44,252 nucleotides of DNA from Planctomycetaceae bacterium (lineage in GTDB: Bacteria > Planctomycetota > Planctomycetia > Planctomycetales > Planctomycetaceae). This document shows, one piece after another, positions 7,852 to 15,962 of this stretch (positions within the stretch are counted from its first letter, which is position 1; the number at the start of each line of letters is the position of its first letter). Position numbers and translations under genes: made by a program. The notes beneath the pieces were generated by a model. It was not told where the DNA came from and searched no databases. It saw nothing but the letters and a program-made list of their open reading frames with translations. The stretch covers positions 1 to 44,252 of the forward strand of contig JAEUII010000085.1 of the NCBI GenBank assembly GCA_016795145.1. Direction: 5' to 3'.

Positions 7852-7875
7852 CAACTGAGGACAGTTGCTCTACAC
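7852..7875 (+). repeat. GAGGACA hairpin element, single copy upstream of a gene
   Basis: CAACTG-AGGA-CAGTTG followed by CTCTACAC. The three tandem copies at 14311, 14433 and 14555 read CGATTG-AGGA-CAATCG followed by TTCTACAC. The stem bases differ on both sides so that pairing is kept, while the AGGA loop and CTACAC tail are unchanged. That is the mark of a conserved RNA or DNA hairpin. It ends 19 bases before the ATG of the TIM-barrel gene, so it would lie in or near its leader. Confidence 0.65.
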
Positions 7876-7894
7876 TGGGAAAAGGTACCGAGCA

Positions 7895-8731
7895 ATGACT
7901 ACGAGTTCTCGTCGACAGCAGATCTTGTCACATCTTCGCGCCAAGGTGGCTCAGGGACTGCCGATCATCGGAGGCGGTGCGGGGACCGGGATCAGTGCCA
8001 AGTGCGAAGAGGCGGGCGGGATTGATCTGATTGTGATTTATAACTCCGGCCGCTACCGAATGGCGGGGCGAGGATCCCTGGCTGGGTTGATGCCGTACGG
8101 CAATGCAAATCACATCGTCCGCGAAATGGCGTATGAAGTTCTGACCGCCGTGGAGAAAACTCCTGTGCTGGCGGGCGTCTGCGGGACGGACCCGTTCATG
8201 ATTCGGCGACACTTTCTGAATGAACTCAAGGAACTGGGCTTCGCGGGAATTCAGAACTTCCCGACAGTCGGCCTGATTGACGGTGTCTTCCGAGCCAATC
8301 TGGAAGAAACCGGAATGGGCTTTGGACTCGAAATCGACCTCGTTGCGGAAGCTCACGAGCTTGACCTTCTGACAACGCCCTATGCGTTCGACTGCAGGCA
8401 GGCCGAACAGCTGACGAAGGCCGGAGCGGACATCATCGTCGCTCACATGGGCCTGACGACATCCGGAACCATCGGTGCTCAAACCGCGATGACTCTGGAT
8501 CAGTGCGTGACACTCATCGCGGAAATGACGGCAGCGGCGCGGTCGGTCCGTTCGGATGTGCTGGTACTTTGTCACGGTGGACCGATTGCGATGCCGGCCG
8601 ATGCCGATTACGTCCTTCGCAAGCTGCCGCAGATCGATGGCTTCTATGGAGCAAGCTCGATGGAGCGACTGCCGACTGAGATTGCACTCACCGAGCAGGT
8701 TCGCAAGTTCGCGGCGATTCGGCGAAGTTAG
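7895..8731 (+). CDS. Phosphoenolpyruvate hydrolase-like TIM-barrel protein
   Basis: 278 residues from the ATG at 7895 ([20 protein letters not shown]); ten extra in-frame residues upstream overlap the hairpin element and are probably untranslated. Typical family features are [22 protein letters not shown] near the start, [56 protein letters not shown] and VLCHGGPI. These match the PEP-hydrolase-like family related to the isocitrate lyase/PEP mutase superfamily, often paired with or fused to Tm-1-like ATP-binding domains. No such partner is in this window. It is cytoplasmic, with unproven substrate. The gene appears monocistronic. Confidence 0.85.
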   Translation: MTTSSRRQQILSHLRAKVAQGLPIIGGGAGTGISAKCEEAGGIDLIVIYNSGRYRMAGRGSLAGLMPYGNANHIVREMAYEVLTAVEKTPVLAGVCGTDPFMIRRHFLNELKELGFAGIQNFPTVGLIDGVFRANLEETGMGFGLEIDLVAEAHELDLLTTPYAFDCRQAEQLTKAGADIIVAHMGLTTSGTIGAQTAMTLDQCVTLIAEMTAAARSVRSDVLVLCHGGPIAMPADADYVLRKLPQIDGFYGASSMERLPTEIALTEQVRKFAAIRRS

Positions 8732-8761
8732 CGATCTGACATGAAGCGCCCAGTGCGGAAA

Positions 8762-8792
8762 CGCAATCAGGGGACTGACGTCGCCCCGCTCG
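8762..8792 (+). repeat. 31-bp exact dispersed repeat, copy 1
   Basis: Identical over 31 bases to 9727-9757. The core GGGGACTGACGTCGCCCC is nearly self-complementary (GGGGAC with GTC.CCCC). Both copies are intergenic, in the same orientation, and flank the 9010-9579 gene. Confidence 0.75.
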
Positions 8793-9009
8793 TCGAACCG
8801 GAATTCCGGGTGACAATCTCGGACACCACTGGTAGACTCATCTCAGCCGCCGAGTGATCGGTATGGTTTCCGCATAGGTCTGGCTCAGCTCGGTGCCCCC
8901 ATTCCTCGAAGCGGAAGAATTCGACGCGCACTTCTACGTTGGCCAGACGCCCGACACATAGATCGAATTCTTGATGTGGACGATTTCTCCTTCACGAGGA
9001 ACCCAACAA

Positions 9010-9579
9010 ATGAGGAGCTGCCTCCTGCTGGTTGCCGCTGTCGTTCTTGTCACGTTGTCATCGACAGCCACGGCCGTTGCAGGCGGATACTGGCGATTCT
9101 ACATCTCGGTGGACGGGAAGCCGGCATTCACCGGGGGAGTTGGCGTCTTTGGAGAGTACTCACCTTTGGACCACCTGGAAAGCAGTGTCAAAGGTGGAGT
9201 GCAACTGGGGACTGATTCGTTTCTCGATGAAAACATCAGCGGTGACATCACGCTCACTGGTGATGTTGTGTTTCGAGATCAGGAGCATCCTCCGTTGCAC
9301 ATGAAGCAGTTGCGACTTGTCTATGATCGTCATTTGGCAGACCGCCTCAGCGGAACCACGGTGGCCGGGGGCTACTACGACTGGCGACTGCACCCAGACG
9401 ACGCTGCATTTATTGTGTCGCACTACCGACATCAGGCAAGTGCTGTTCGCACGGTGCAGCTAGCGAAGACTCTTGGTGCAATTGCGGTTACGAGCGTCAT
9501 ACTCATATGCCTGTTTTTGTGGAGTCGAAGGCGACGGCGACTCGCTCAACATAGCCTCGTTGGACTGAAGACCGCATAA
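9010..9579 (+). CDS. Exported, C-terminally anchored hypothetical protein
   Basis: 189 residues from the ATG at 9010, preceded by GAGGA at good spacing; a 13-codon upstream extension lacks this. A signal peptide (MRSCLLLVAAVVLVTLSS, cleaved after TAVAG) leads to a ~125-residue beta-rich extracytoplasmic domain. A TM segment follows (~153-170), then a strongly basic tail (WSRRRRRLAQHS) that would be cytoplasmic. No family is recognised. It stands alone, flanked by two exact 31-bp repeats. Confidence 0.75.
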   Translation: MRSCLLLVAAVVLVTLSSTATAVAGGYWRFYISVDGKPAFTGGVGVFGEYSPLDHLESSVKGGVQLGTDSFLDENISGDITLTGDVVFRDQEHPPLHMKQLRLVYDRHLADRLSGTTVAGGYYDWRLHPDDAAFIVSHYRHQASAVRTVQLAKTLGAIAVTSVILICLFLWSRRRRRLAQHSLVGLKTA

Positions 9580-9726
9580 GAAACCGATCGACCCGGGAGT
9601 GGCGGATTCGCGGGTTTGAATCCAGCAGTTATGAGCCGCCACAGGGTGACCACACCGCGTTTTTGAGTGCGAGTACGAAGACATGCGCTGAAATTGAGAA
9701 GGGCGAGCGGTAATTGAGTGCAAAAT

Positions 9727-9757
9727 CGCAATCAGGGGACTGACGTCGCCCCGCTCG
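9727..9757 (+). repeat. 31-bp exact dispersed repeat, copy 2
   Basis: Identical to 8762-8792. Here it sits inside a larger palindrome whose outer arms are at 9702-9710 and 9751-9759. Confidence 0.75.
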
Positions 9758-9791
9758 CCTTTAGAAACAAATCCCTGCTCCGGTTTGTTTT

Positions 9792-9828
9792 GCGTTATTC
9801 GCGTTGATTCGCGTCCATTCGCGGTTCC
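9792..9828 (-). repeat. Dispersed ACGCGAAT-type repeat, copy 2
   Basis: Reverse-complement relative of 4660-4695; the shared unit is described there. Confidence 0.5.
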
Positions 9829-9894
9829 AAACTGTTCTGAATTCCCGCCTCAGCCGGAATGGCGACAGTACCTGATCAAACGAGAAAAGCCCCG

Positions 9895-9930
9895 TGCGGA
9901 TGGCTCCGTCACGGGGCTTTCTTGTTTCAC
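9895..9930 (-). terminator. Terminator of the NtrC-type regulator gene
   Basis: AAAGCCCCGTG pairs with CACGGGGCTTT across a short loop. Read on the minus strand it is followed by TTTTC, 21 bases after the regulator stop at 9952. Confidence 0.85.
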
Positions 9931-9951
9931 CGAGTCTCACACATCCGTTGA

Positions 9952-11352
9952 TCAGATGTGCTTGTACACCGATTCGAAGTCGATGTCGTATCGCTTCATC
10001 TTCTTGTACAGCGTCGTTCGGTTGATGCCGAGTGCCTTGGCGGTCTTCTGTCGATTCCAGCCGCTGGTTTCCAGAGCCTGAATGATCAGCTGACGCTCCG
10101 GTTCGGTCAGAGCCGCTTTCAGAGATGCGTTGCCGAGCTGAGCAGCAACGGCGGCTCGATGTTCGTGATTCGCGAACAGTTTCTCCGGCAGATCGGCCGG
10201 AGTAATTCGTCCGTCTCGACACAGGACCACAGCTCGCTCGATCACGTTGACGAGTTCGCGAACGTTGCCCGGCCAGTGATAATGCTGCATGGCCTGCATT
10301 GCCATTTCGTCAATCTCGCTGACATGGCGACCCGTCTGCTCACAGAACAGCTTAAGATAGTGTTCTGACAGCAGAGGAATGTCACCGATGCGATCTCGCA
10401 AAGGTGGCTGAGTCAGCGTGATGACGTTGATTCGATAATAGAGGTCTTCTCGGAAGCGTCCCTCACGGACAGCGTCTTCCAGATTCTCGTTGGTTGCAAG
10501 AACCAGTCGGACGTCGACCTTGTGAGTCGTGTTGCCACCGACAGGTTCAAACTCCCGATCCTGAAGGACACGCAGCAGCTTGACCTGCAGGGCAGGGGAC
10601 GCTGTTGCAATTTCGTCCAGGAACAGCGTACCGCCGTCAGCCTGAAGGAACTTGCCAACCTTGTCATGTGATGCACCAGTAAAGGCACCAGCGACATGGC
10701 CGAAGAGTTCGCTTTCGAGCAGCGTTTCAGGAAGAGCACCGCAGGCGACTTCCACAAACGGCTTCTCACGACGATTACTGAGATGATGAATCGCACGTGC
10801 GGTCATCGTCTTGCCTGTTCCGCTCTCACCGAGAATCAGAACGGTCGTTCGAGTATCCGCGACGCTTTCAATCAGCTCGAACATTCGCAGCATCTTATAG
10901 TCCTTGCCGATGACGCTCGACAGGCCATAACGCTGAGTCAGCTGAGCCTTCAGCTTCTTGTTCTCTTCGATGATCTTACGCTGACCGATAGCGCGTTCGA
11001 TGGAGAAACGAAGTTCTTCGTCGATCACGGGCTTTGTCAGGTAGTCAAAGGCGCCCATGCGAATCGCTTCCACAGCGCTTTCGATGGTGCCGAAACCTGT
11101 CAGCAGGATCACAGATGTTTCAGGAGCATTTTCACGCGCCCACTGAAGCAGCTGGAAACCATCCTTGTCAGGCAGGTTAACGTCGCAGATCACGACTTCA
11201 AAAGGAAACTCCTCCATGCGTTCCACCGCTTCGGTGCAGGTGGATGCAGTTTCAGTCCGATGACCAAGACTGCGCAAATAATCGGCCATTGCGGCCTGAA
11301 TGTGACGATCGTCGTCTACGACCAACAAAGAGCCGGACGAATTCCGAGCCAT
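9952..11352 (-). CDS. Sigma-54-dependent NtrC-family response regulator
   Basis: 466 residues with the complete three-domain layout. The receiver domain (1-~120) has DDD at 13-15 and phospho-acceptor Asp57 in [13 protein letters not shown]. The AAA+ domain (~145-370) has Walker A GESGTGKT and the sigma-54 contact motif GAFTGA within [15 protein letters not shown]. The C-terminal Fis-type helix-turn-helix contains [26 protein letters not shown] lies 7 bases before the ATG. It should activate sigma-54 promoters after phosphorylation, but no histidine kinase is adjacent, so the partner is unknown. The gene has its own terminator. Confidence 0.95.
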   Translation of the reverse strand: MARNSSGSLLVVDDDRHIQAAMADYLRSLGHRTETASTCTEAVERMEEFPFEVVICDVNLPDKDGFQLLQWARENAPETSVILLTGFGTIESAVEAIRMGAFDYLTKPVIDEELRFSIERAIGQRKIIEENKKLKAQLTQRYGLSSVIGKDYKMLRMFELIESVADTRTTVLILGESGTGKTMTARAIHHLSNRREKPFVEVACGALPETLLESELFGHVAGAFTGASHDKVGKFLQADGGTLFLDEIATASPALQVKLLRVLQDREFEPVGGNTTHKVDVRLVLATNENLEDAVREGRFREDLYYRINVITLTQPPLRDRIGDIPLLSEHYLKLFCEQTGRHVSEIDEMAMQAMQHYHWPGNVRELVNVIERAVVLCRDGRITPADLPEKLFANHEHRAAVAAQLGNASLKAALTEPERQLIIQALETSGWNRQKTAKALGINRTTLYKKMKRYDIDFESVYKHI

Positions 11353-11691
11353 GTATTTACCCCTCGCGATGTGTGCTTCGGAACATCATCCGCGGGTGCG
11401 AATGATGCCAGTGCGAAACTTGGGAGCTTGTCCGCATGCCGCACGCACTTCCGATGAGTCACCATCAGAGGTTGTTGTGTTGTAGGGCAACACAGCGTTG
11501 GATGCAGGAGAGGGGGTCCCTGAACGTTAGGTTGCCATTTGCCAGCAGGTCGGTGCCCGTTCGCAACGAGCCACGAATTTCCTGTTGACTCGCGGAGTCG
11601 CCTGTTGCAGTCGGACTATTCGTTACAAACGGAATTTGGCGGGTCATTGTTGGGCTCAGTCAACTGGTCTCGACAGACTTTCAACGCGCGC
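11353..11691. other. Intergenic region between slipin and regulator genes
   Basis: About 340 bases with no supported gene. It should contain the promoter of the downstream regulator gene, but no convincing -35/-10 or -24/-12 element is evident. Confidence 0.4.
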
Positions 11692-11728
11692 AAAAACACC
11701 TCTGATCCGTGGGCACAGATCAGAGGTG
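11692..11728 (-). terminator. Terminator of the slipin gene
   Basis: CACCTCTGATC and GATCAGAGGTG form an 11-bp perfect stem around a 10-base loop. On the minus strand the stem is followed by TTTTTG, 40 bases past the slipin stop at 11768. Confidence 0.9.
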
Positions 11729-11767
11729 CTGAAGCGTTTGTCGAGTGCCTGACGACGCCGAAGCGCT

Positions 11768-12889
11768 CTACAACAGACCGATCACCTTGTCAGCAAGCCC
11801 TTTTTCGCCTGGTGCTTTTTCACCAAGTACGATATTCAGCTTACCGGCCGTTGCGATCTTCTCGAGCACTTCCAGTTCACGGAGTCGCATGAGCACAGGG
11901 TTGTCCGAAAGCAGTTTTGCCGTGTTGGCCTGCGATCGGATGGCCGCTGTTTCTTCGCGACGCGAGATCAGGTTGGCTTCGGCGGCCTTGCGAGCTTCCG
12001 TCACCTTGTTCATAAGATCCTTCATCTCGCCAGGAAGGATCACATCCTTGATCCCGACAGATGCGATCTCAAGACCCAGTTCACTGGCGCGACTGCGGAC
12101 GTTCTGTTCCACTTCCGCCGCGACGGCATCCTTCTCCGTCAGGAAGGCATCGAGTTCACGTGCGCCCACGACGCTGCGCAGGACGAGCTGCGTTTCGCGG
12201 TACAGAGCCTGGCGAACGTCGTCGGTCTGGCTGATCGACTTGCGAGCATCCACAATTCGGTACGTCACGACGGCGTTCAGACGCAGCGTCACTTTGTCAG
12301 CCGTCATGATGTCCTGCCCACCGACATCGACCATCGTTTCACGCAGGTCGACTTCAACAACCCTGGCTTCCGACTGCCCTTTCCAGAAGGCATACAGTCC
12401 AGGATCCAGAGTCTCGATGTACCGACCGTCGACGAACAATACGCCCGCTCGATCACGAGCGACCGTACTGATGTCCAGAACACGCTGGGCCATTGGCGAC
12501 TTCGCGATGACCTTCAGTTCGTGATGTTCGAACTTCACGTTTCGAGCGTCGACAATTTCCACTCGAACATCTTTCTGACCTGTCCAGTAGGCGTAAAGAC
12601 CTGCAGGCAGAAGATGACTGAATCGATTCTCGATCCACACCAATGCTCGTTCATTATCCTTCAGGTCAAGGACGATCGCATGGTCTGTCAATGCCCCCGA
12701 CTTCACGATCAGGTCGAGCTTTTCATGGACAAGCCATGGCTCGCGCTGCGACACCACTTCGACTCGAATCTTGCCGAATGGATCGAAGTACCAATGAGTC
12801 CCCGCTTTGACGAGCCCCTGGAATTCCCCGTCGCGAAACAGGAGTCCGACTTCGTAACTTCGAATCTTGATTCTTTTGAAAACGAACAT
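11768..12889 (-). CDS. Slipin / SPFH (band 7) family protein
   Basis: 373 residues, with a strong GGAGG 7 bases before the ATG at 12889. The N-terminus (MFVFKRIKIRSYEVGLLFRD) is not strongly hydrophobic, so membrane association may be peripheral. Two related beta segments occur (GLYAYWTGQKDVRVEIVDAR and GLYAFWKGQSEARVVEVDLR). A band-7 core follows (VTLRLNAVVTYRIVDARKS), then a long coiled-coil helix (RASELGLEIASVGIKDVILP, then MKDLMNKVTEARKAAEANL). Family members form oligomeric membrane scaffolds. There is no NfeD-type protease partner next to it. It ends with its own strong terminator, so it is probably monocistronic. Confidence 0.88.
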   Translation of the reverse strand: MFVFKRIKIRSYEVGLLFRDGEFQGLVKAGTHWYFDPFGKIRVEVVSQREPWLVHEKLDLIVKSGALTDHAIVLDLKDNERALVWIENRFSHLLPAGLYAYWTGQKDVRVEIVDARNVKFEHHELKVIAKSPMAQRVLDISTVARDRAGVLFVDGRYIETLDPGLYAFWKGQSEARVVEVDLRETMVDVGGQDIMTADKVTLRLNAVVTYRIVDARKSISQTDDVRQALYRETQLVLRSVVGARELDAFLTEKDAVAAEVEQNVRSRASELGLEIASVGIKDVILPGEMKDLMNKVTEARKAAEANLISRREETAAIRSQANTAKLLSDNPVLMRLRELEVLEKIATAGKLNIVLGEKAPGEKGLADKVIGLL

Positions 12890-13367
12890 ACTTACCTCCC
12901 CGGAACGACTCTCCGGAATAATGCTCTCAATCCAAATGAGAGCAGCGATGCGACGACAATGCCGCGTTGAATGAAGTCAGAAAAACACCTTCGAAGGCAG
13001 AGCGTTCGCGGATCACATCAACGAAACGCGGAGTGAGTTTGAGCGTCTGCAGGCATCGGGTTCCAGGCGATTCGGCATCAGGATTCTCTGGTCGAACTCG
13101 GTGAGTTCGGTCCAGCGAAGACTGCTGCGTCAAGGCCTTTCCGCCGCTGCTGACGGACGCGGTATCCACACACTACAGAGCGTCGTGTTCTGCTGCTCAT
13201 CGTGATTGCGTCAATCACTGCCTCGCTGCGCTTTCGCGCTGGCTTGGCATGATGCTGCATTCAGTGTGAGCCGATCGAAACGGACGTCTGCCTCCTTCAG
13301 GCATTGAGACACGGTGAAGTGCCGGCCGACTTAAATGGTCGGTGTCGGGTACCACCCGACGACTGGG
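12890..13367. other. Intergenic region between slipin gene and tRNA cluster
   Basis: 478 bases. Short frames on both strands lack start signals or recognisable motifs. A hairpin-like GTCGGGTacCACCCGAC lies at 13344-13360, just past the last tRNA, and may stop tRNA transcription. Confidence 0.45.
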
Positions 13368-13439
13368 TTTTCGGTACAGGATTCGAACCTGTGACTTCCA
13401 GACGTGCAGCCTGGAGCTCTACCATTGAGCTAACCGACA
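13368..13439 (-). tRNA. Atypical tRNA, anticodon GCA (Cys-type) on a Gly-like body
   Basis: The minus strand folds into D-arm TAGCTCAATGGTAGAGC, anticodon stem CCAGG/TCTGG with loop CTGCACG (33-U, anticodon GCA), a five-base variable region and T-arm ACAGG/CCTGT with loop TTCGAAT. The acceptor stem TGTCGGT/ACCGAAA pairs at six of seven positions (G2:A71 mismatch), with U1 and A73. The D-arm and upper anticodon stem match bacterial tRNA-Gly, not the neighbouring canonical tRNA-Cys. A73 differs from the U73 expected for CysRS. It could be a tRNA pseudogene, a non-standard tRNA or an unusual isoacceptor. Confidence 0.65.
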
Positions 13440-13624
13440 TCGATGCCTCCCGCTTAGAACCCATGTACGGAACAGGCAGTACCAAATCCTTCCGGATGGT
13501 CTGCATGCCGCTGGACAGGAGACATAAACGCCTATGCCTTTGACAGTCTCTTGATTCCATCTCAACCCGTTGCGTCAGCGAGTGATTGTTTCAGGAACCA
13601 TCAGAAATCAACAGACTGCGAAGA

Positions 13625-13696
13625 GACGCCAGTGGGAGTCGAACCCACTTGAAACTGCTTTGCAGGCAGCCGCCTAACCATCTGGCTCCAGCGTCA
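13625..13696 (-). tRNA. tRNA-Cys (GCA)
   Basis: 72-nt cloverleaf: acceptor GACGCTG/TGGCGTC (two wobble pairs), D-arm with GCC/GGC, anticodon loop CTGCAAA (anticodon GCA), T-arm GTGGG/CCCAC with TTCGACT, discriminator U73 as required for cysteine. CCA is not encoded. It is the middle gene of a three-tRNA cluster. Confidence 0.95.
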
Positions 13697-13781
13697 TGTT
13701 GGTCTGCGTGAGGCGAAGCGTTCGTTGTTAAAGCCCCACGCAATTCCCGTGTTTGATCAGTGAAAAAACTGTGACTCGAAG

Positions 13782-13854
13782 TAGCCCGAAAAGGAGTCGA
13801 ACCTTCGTTTCCGCCTTATCAGAGCAGTGTCCTGAACCGTTGGACGACCGGGCT
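13782..13854 (-). tRNA. tRNA with Ile anticodon GAT and Glu/Asp-like body
   Basis: 73-nt cloverleaf: acceptor AGCCCGG/TCGGGCT (one wobble), D-arm GTCCAACGGTTCAGGAC of the Glu/Asp type, anticodon stem CTGCT/GGCGG with loop CTGATAA (anticodon GAT), T-arm GAAGG/CCTTT with TTCGACT, A73. A1-U72 and A73 fit isoleucine identity and the loop is a classic tRNA-Ile loop, while the D-arm and the AAAC variable region resemble tRNA-Glu. By anticodon it is tRNA-Ile. It is the first gene of the cluster in transcription order. Confidence 0.85.
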
Positions 13855-13912
13855 GCATTCTGTTCACGCCGTCTTGAATGCTCGACGAATCTCTACTGGT
13901 GAAGCTCAAAAA

Positions 13913-13944
13913 CAAAAAAGCCCGATGCCTTGCGACATCGGGCT
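13913..13944 (-). terminator. Strong intrinsic terminator upstream of the tRNA cluster
   Basis: AGCCCGATG and CATCGGGCT form a 9-bp perfect stem with an 8-base loop. On the minus strand it is followed by TTTTTTG. It ends a transcript that comes from beyond 13945, where no protein gene is recognisable, 59 bases ahead of the first tRNA. Confidence 0.85.
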
Positions 13945-14200
13945 CTGGAGTTGTTCTCCGAATGCAGCCAGCGTCACAATCGCAGGTCCAAGCTGATCTC
14001 ATCCTTGCAGCAGCCCAACTGGCATCCCGCATTGATGCCTTGCCCGATATTCAGGCATCCGCTTTTGAAAGTTGACCGTATGAACAACATTGCAGGCTTC
14101 CCTTGATGTAACCACTGTCTCATGGCAGTGAGTTGAACCTTAGACGCGCGGACCTGAGCCAAGGTTCGCAGAAGTTCTGAGTTTCTTTGCCGGCCCTGGA
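13945..14200 (-). ncRNA. Candidate small RNA ending at the 13913 terminator
   Basis: About 250 bases on the minus strand lie between the tandem repeats and a strong terminator. The stretch has several local inverted repeats (for example CACTG-CCATGAGA-CAGTG near 14111-14129), and no protein frame with a good start. I compared it by eye with tmRNA, SRP RNA and 6S RNA and saw no diagnostic motif. A short Cys-rich frame exists in it but is not convincing. The 5' end is a guess. Confidence 0.3.
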
Positions 14201-14218
14201 CACTGAAACCTCACACCC

Positions 14219-14584
14219 GTCATTCCCGCGCAGGCGGGAACCCAGAAACCGGGCAGGGGGAAATGGTTAATGATTATTGGAGAATGAAAATTGCAAAATG
14301 CGGAGGGAAACGATTGAGGACAATCGTTCTACACCCATCCGTCATTCCCGCGCAGGCGGGAACCCAGCAAACGAGCAGGATGAAATGGTTAATGATTGTT
14401 GGAGAATGAAAATTGCAAAATGCGCGACGAAACGATTGAGGACAATCGTTCTACACTCACCAGTCATTCCCGCGCAGGCGGGAACCCAGCAACCGGGCGG
14501 GGGGAAATGGTTAATGATTATTGGAGAATGAAAATTGCAAAATGCGGAGGGAAACGATTGAGGACAATCGTTCTACACTCACCC
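14219..14584 (+). repeat. Three tandem 122-bp units, each with two hairpins
   Basis: Units start at 14219, 14341 and 14463, exactly 122 bases apart. Each begins GTCATTCCCGCGCAGGCGGG (REP hairpin CCCGC-GCAG-GCGGG), continues with GGAGAATGAAAATTGCAAAA, and ends with a second hairpin CGATTG-AGGA-CAATCG followed by TTCTACAC. The copies differ by only a few substitutions, mostly in the 25 bases after the first hairpin and near CGGAGGGAAA. Recent tandem amplification is the simplest reading. The REP half recurs at 1740 and 44222 and the second half at 7852, so the unit is a composite of two mobile palindromes. No REP-associated transposase is in the window. Confidence 0.92.
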
Positions 14585-14625
14585 TACCTGAACACTGAAC
14601 ACTGAAAACTGAAACCTCTCCCTCT

Positions 14626-15660
14626 TCAGACTGCGCTCACGATGACTCGCGATGGCGACTGAGGAACGTCGAGCAGTTGATTTTGGTGGAAGCCAGCCGA
14701 AGAGAACATCCGGCAGTATTCGGCGAATGTGTATGCATCGCCTTCGCCGGTGGTCATCAGCATTGTCAATGCAAACGTTGCCGGCATCGGCGGCGAGATT
14801 CGGTCTTCGTTCGGCACGAATTCCAGCGTCACAATGATTCCGCTGGGGTTGAGGTGACTCTTCAGCCGGCGCAACAAGTTCTCGCACGCCGACTGGCTGA
14901 AGTGATGCAGAAAGTTCGTCAGCAGGATGCAGTCAAACATTCCGGGATAGTCGATCGTCATGACGTCACCAGGCAGGAACTCATACCGATTCATCATACC
15001 CGCGTGTTCGACGTTTCGCCGAGTCACAGTCAGGACGGGAGCAAAGTCCTGTGCGACCACAGAGGACTCCGGAAACTGCCGCGCAATCGACAGTCCGAAC
15101 TGGCCGTGACTTGCAGCGATGTCAAAGACTCGGATCGGTCGCTTCCCGAATCGCTCAGAAACGAGCCCCGCGATGAACATTGCCGATGGCATCATCATCG
15201 GCGCCATCGATTCAGCGAATTCAATCCAGGGCTCGTAGTCGAGCTTCGTGCTGCCGCCATCCGGTAACAGAGTCCCGCCCTTCTTCACGGAACCCGTGAC
15301 ACCGCAGAAGGTGTCGATCATCTCATCCGAAGCCACAAACCTGGCCATCGCCCCCATGTATTGCGGCGACGCTTCGTCGAGAAAGACGGCCGATGTTGGC
15401 GTCAGAGAATACTCCGTCTGCGATCTGGAAAGAAATCCGTGTACTGTGAGGTAATCGCACAGCATGCGAACGCCACGACTGCTCGCCTGACATTCCTGAG
15501 CAATGCGTTCGGCGGTGAGCGGTGTATGGTGAATGATCGAGAAGATCCGCAACTCAATCGCGGCTCGCAGCGCGCCGGTTCGCTGGTAGGCGTTCAGCGT
15601 GTCAAAGACCATCGCGGGATTGGGGGCATTGGAGGCAGGGTTCTCGTTCATTGATGTCAT
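14626..15660 (-). CDS. SAM-dependent O-methyltransferase (acetylserotonin OMT-like)
   Basis: 344 residues. The N-terminal dimerisation/winged-helix domain (~15-100) has AAIELRIFSIIHHTPLTAER and a typical YLTVHGFLSRSQTEYSLTP end. The Rossmann SAM domain (from ~165) has motif I FDIAASHGQFGLSIA, later VVAQDFAPVL, LPGDVMTIDYPGMFDCILL, LHHFSQ and GIIVTLEFVPNEDR. This matches the Methyltransf_2 group that methylates hydroxylated small molecules such as phenazines, polyketides and carotenoid precursors. The substrate is unknown and no biosynthetic genes adjoin. Start choice: ATG at 15660 or a second ATG at 15651; neither has a strong ribosome binding site. Confidence 0.85.
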   Translation of the reverse strand: MTSMNENPASNAPNPAMVFDTLNAYQRTGALRAAIELRIFSIIHHTPLTAERIAQECQASSRGVRMLCDYLTVHGFLSRSQTEYSLTPTSAVFLDEASPQYMGAMARFVASDEMIDTFCGVTGSVKKGGTLLPDGGSTKLDYEPWIEFAESMAPMMMPSAMFIAGLVSERFGKRPIRVFDIAASHGQFGLSIARQFPESSVVAQDFAPVLTVTRRNVEHAGMMNRYEFLPGDVMTIDYPGMFDCILLTNFLHHFSQSACENLLRRLKSHLNPSGIIVTLEFVPNEDRISPPMPATFALTMLMTTGEGDAYTFAEYCRMFSSAGFHQNQLLDVPQSPSRVIVSAV

Positions 15661-15962
15661 CTTTCATTTCATCGTGTTTGGGCCAGCAGAGCGATCAGGT
15701 TCGTCACGTGCAGGCTCCCTGTGCAATGGATTGTATTGAGGCTCACTGTTGAATGGATGGCTGGGAAGATTGTTTCAAAAGAATGGAAAAATCCGCAAAG
15801 CAGTAATTGTAATATCGGAACATGTCGATATTATTGCCTGACCGCAGCGACTGTTGTGCGAATTGCTTCGCAGGCATTTTGCTGTGTTTTCACCCGCCGA
15901 CGCTGTCTCACCTGCCCCCAGTATTTTCGCCACAACGCCCCTTCCTGCACAGGAGTCACGTG
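15661..15962. other. Promoter region of the YeeE/oxidase cluster
   Basis: 302 bases between divergent genes. The notable site is the AT-rich palindrome at 15811-15832 in an otherwise GC-balanced stretch. Confidence 0.5.
15811..15832. promoter_or_regulatory. Candidate operator palindrome
   Basis: AATATCG and CGATATT are perfect 7-bp arms separated by 8 bases that include ACATGT. It lies ~130 bases before the first YeeE gene. A dimeric repressor of the ArsR/BigR type would suit a sulfur-import and oxidase cluster, but no such regulator gene is in the window, so the binding protein is unknown. Confidence 0.45.

Larger units (their letters stand above)
9580..9894. other. Intergenic repeat cluster
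   Basis: No gene. The stretch holds a 9-bp perfect inverted repeat (GGCGAGCGG at 9702-9710 with CCGCTCGCC at 9751-9759) that encloses the second 31-bp repeat copy (9727-9757), and the reverse-orientation copy of the ACGCG(A/G)AT repeat (9792-9828). Confidence 0.6.

Noticed and set aside
13945..14200. Identification of the candidate RNA as tmRNA, SRP RNA or 6S RNA
   Set aside because: No T-arm/CCA end, no GGAAG/AGCA SRP loop and no closing long helix with a central bubble could be seen.
14219..14584. Possible CRISPR array
   Set aside because: Units are 122 bp and nearly identical throughout, with no unique spacers and no cas genes.
14277..14605. Short plus-strand frames with RHSRAGGNP-type translations
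   Set aside because: They are translations of the REP core in the tandem 122-bp repeat, a known artefact of palindromic repeats.
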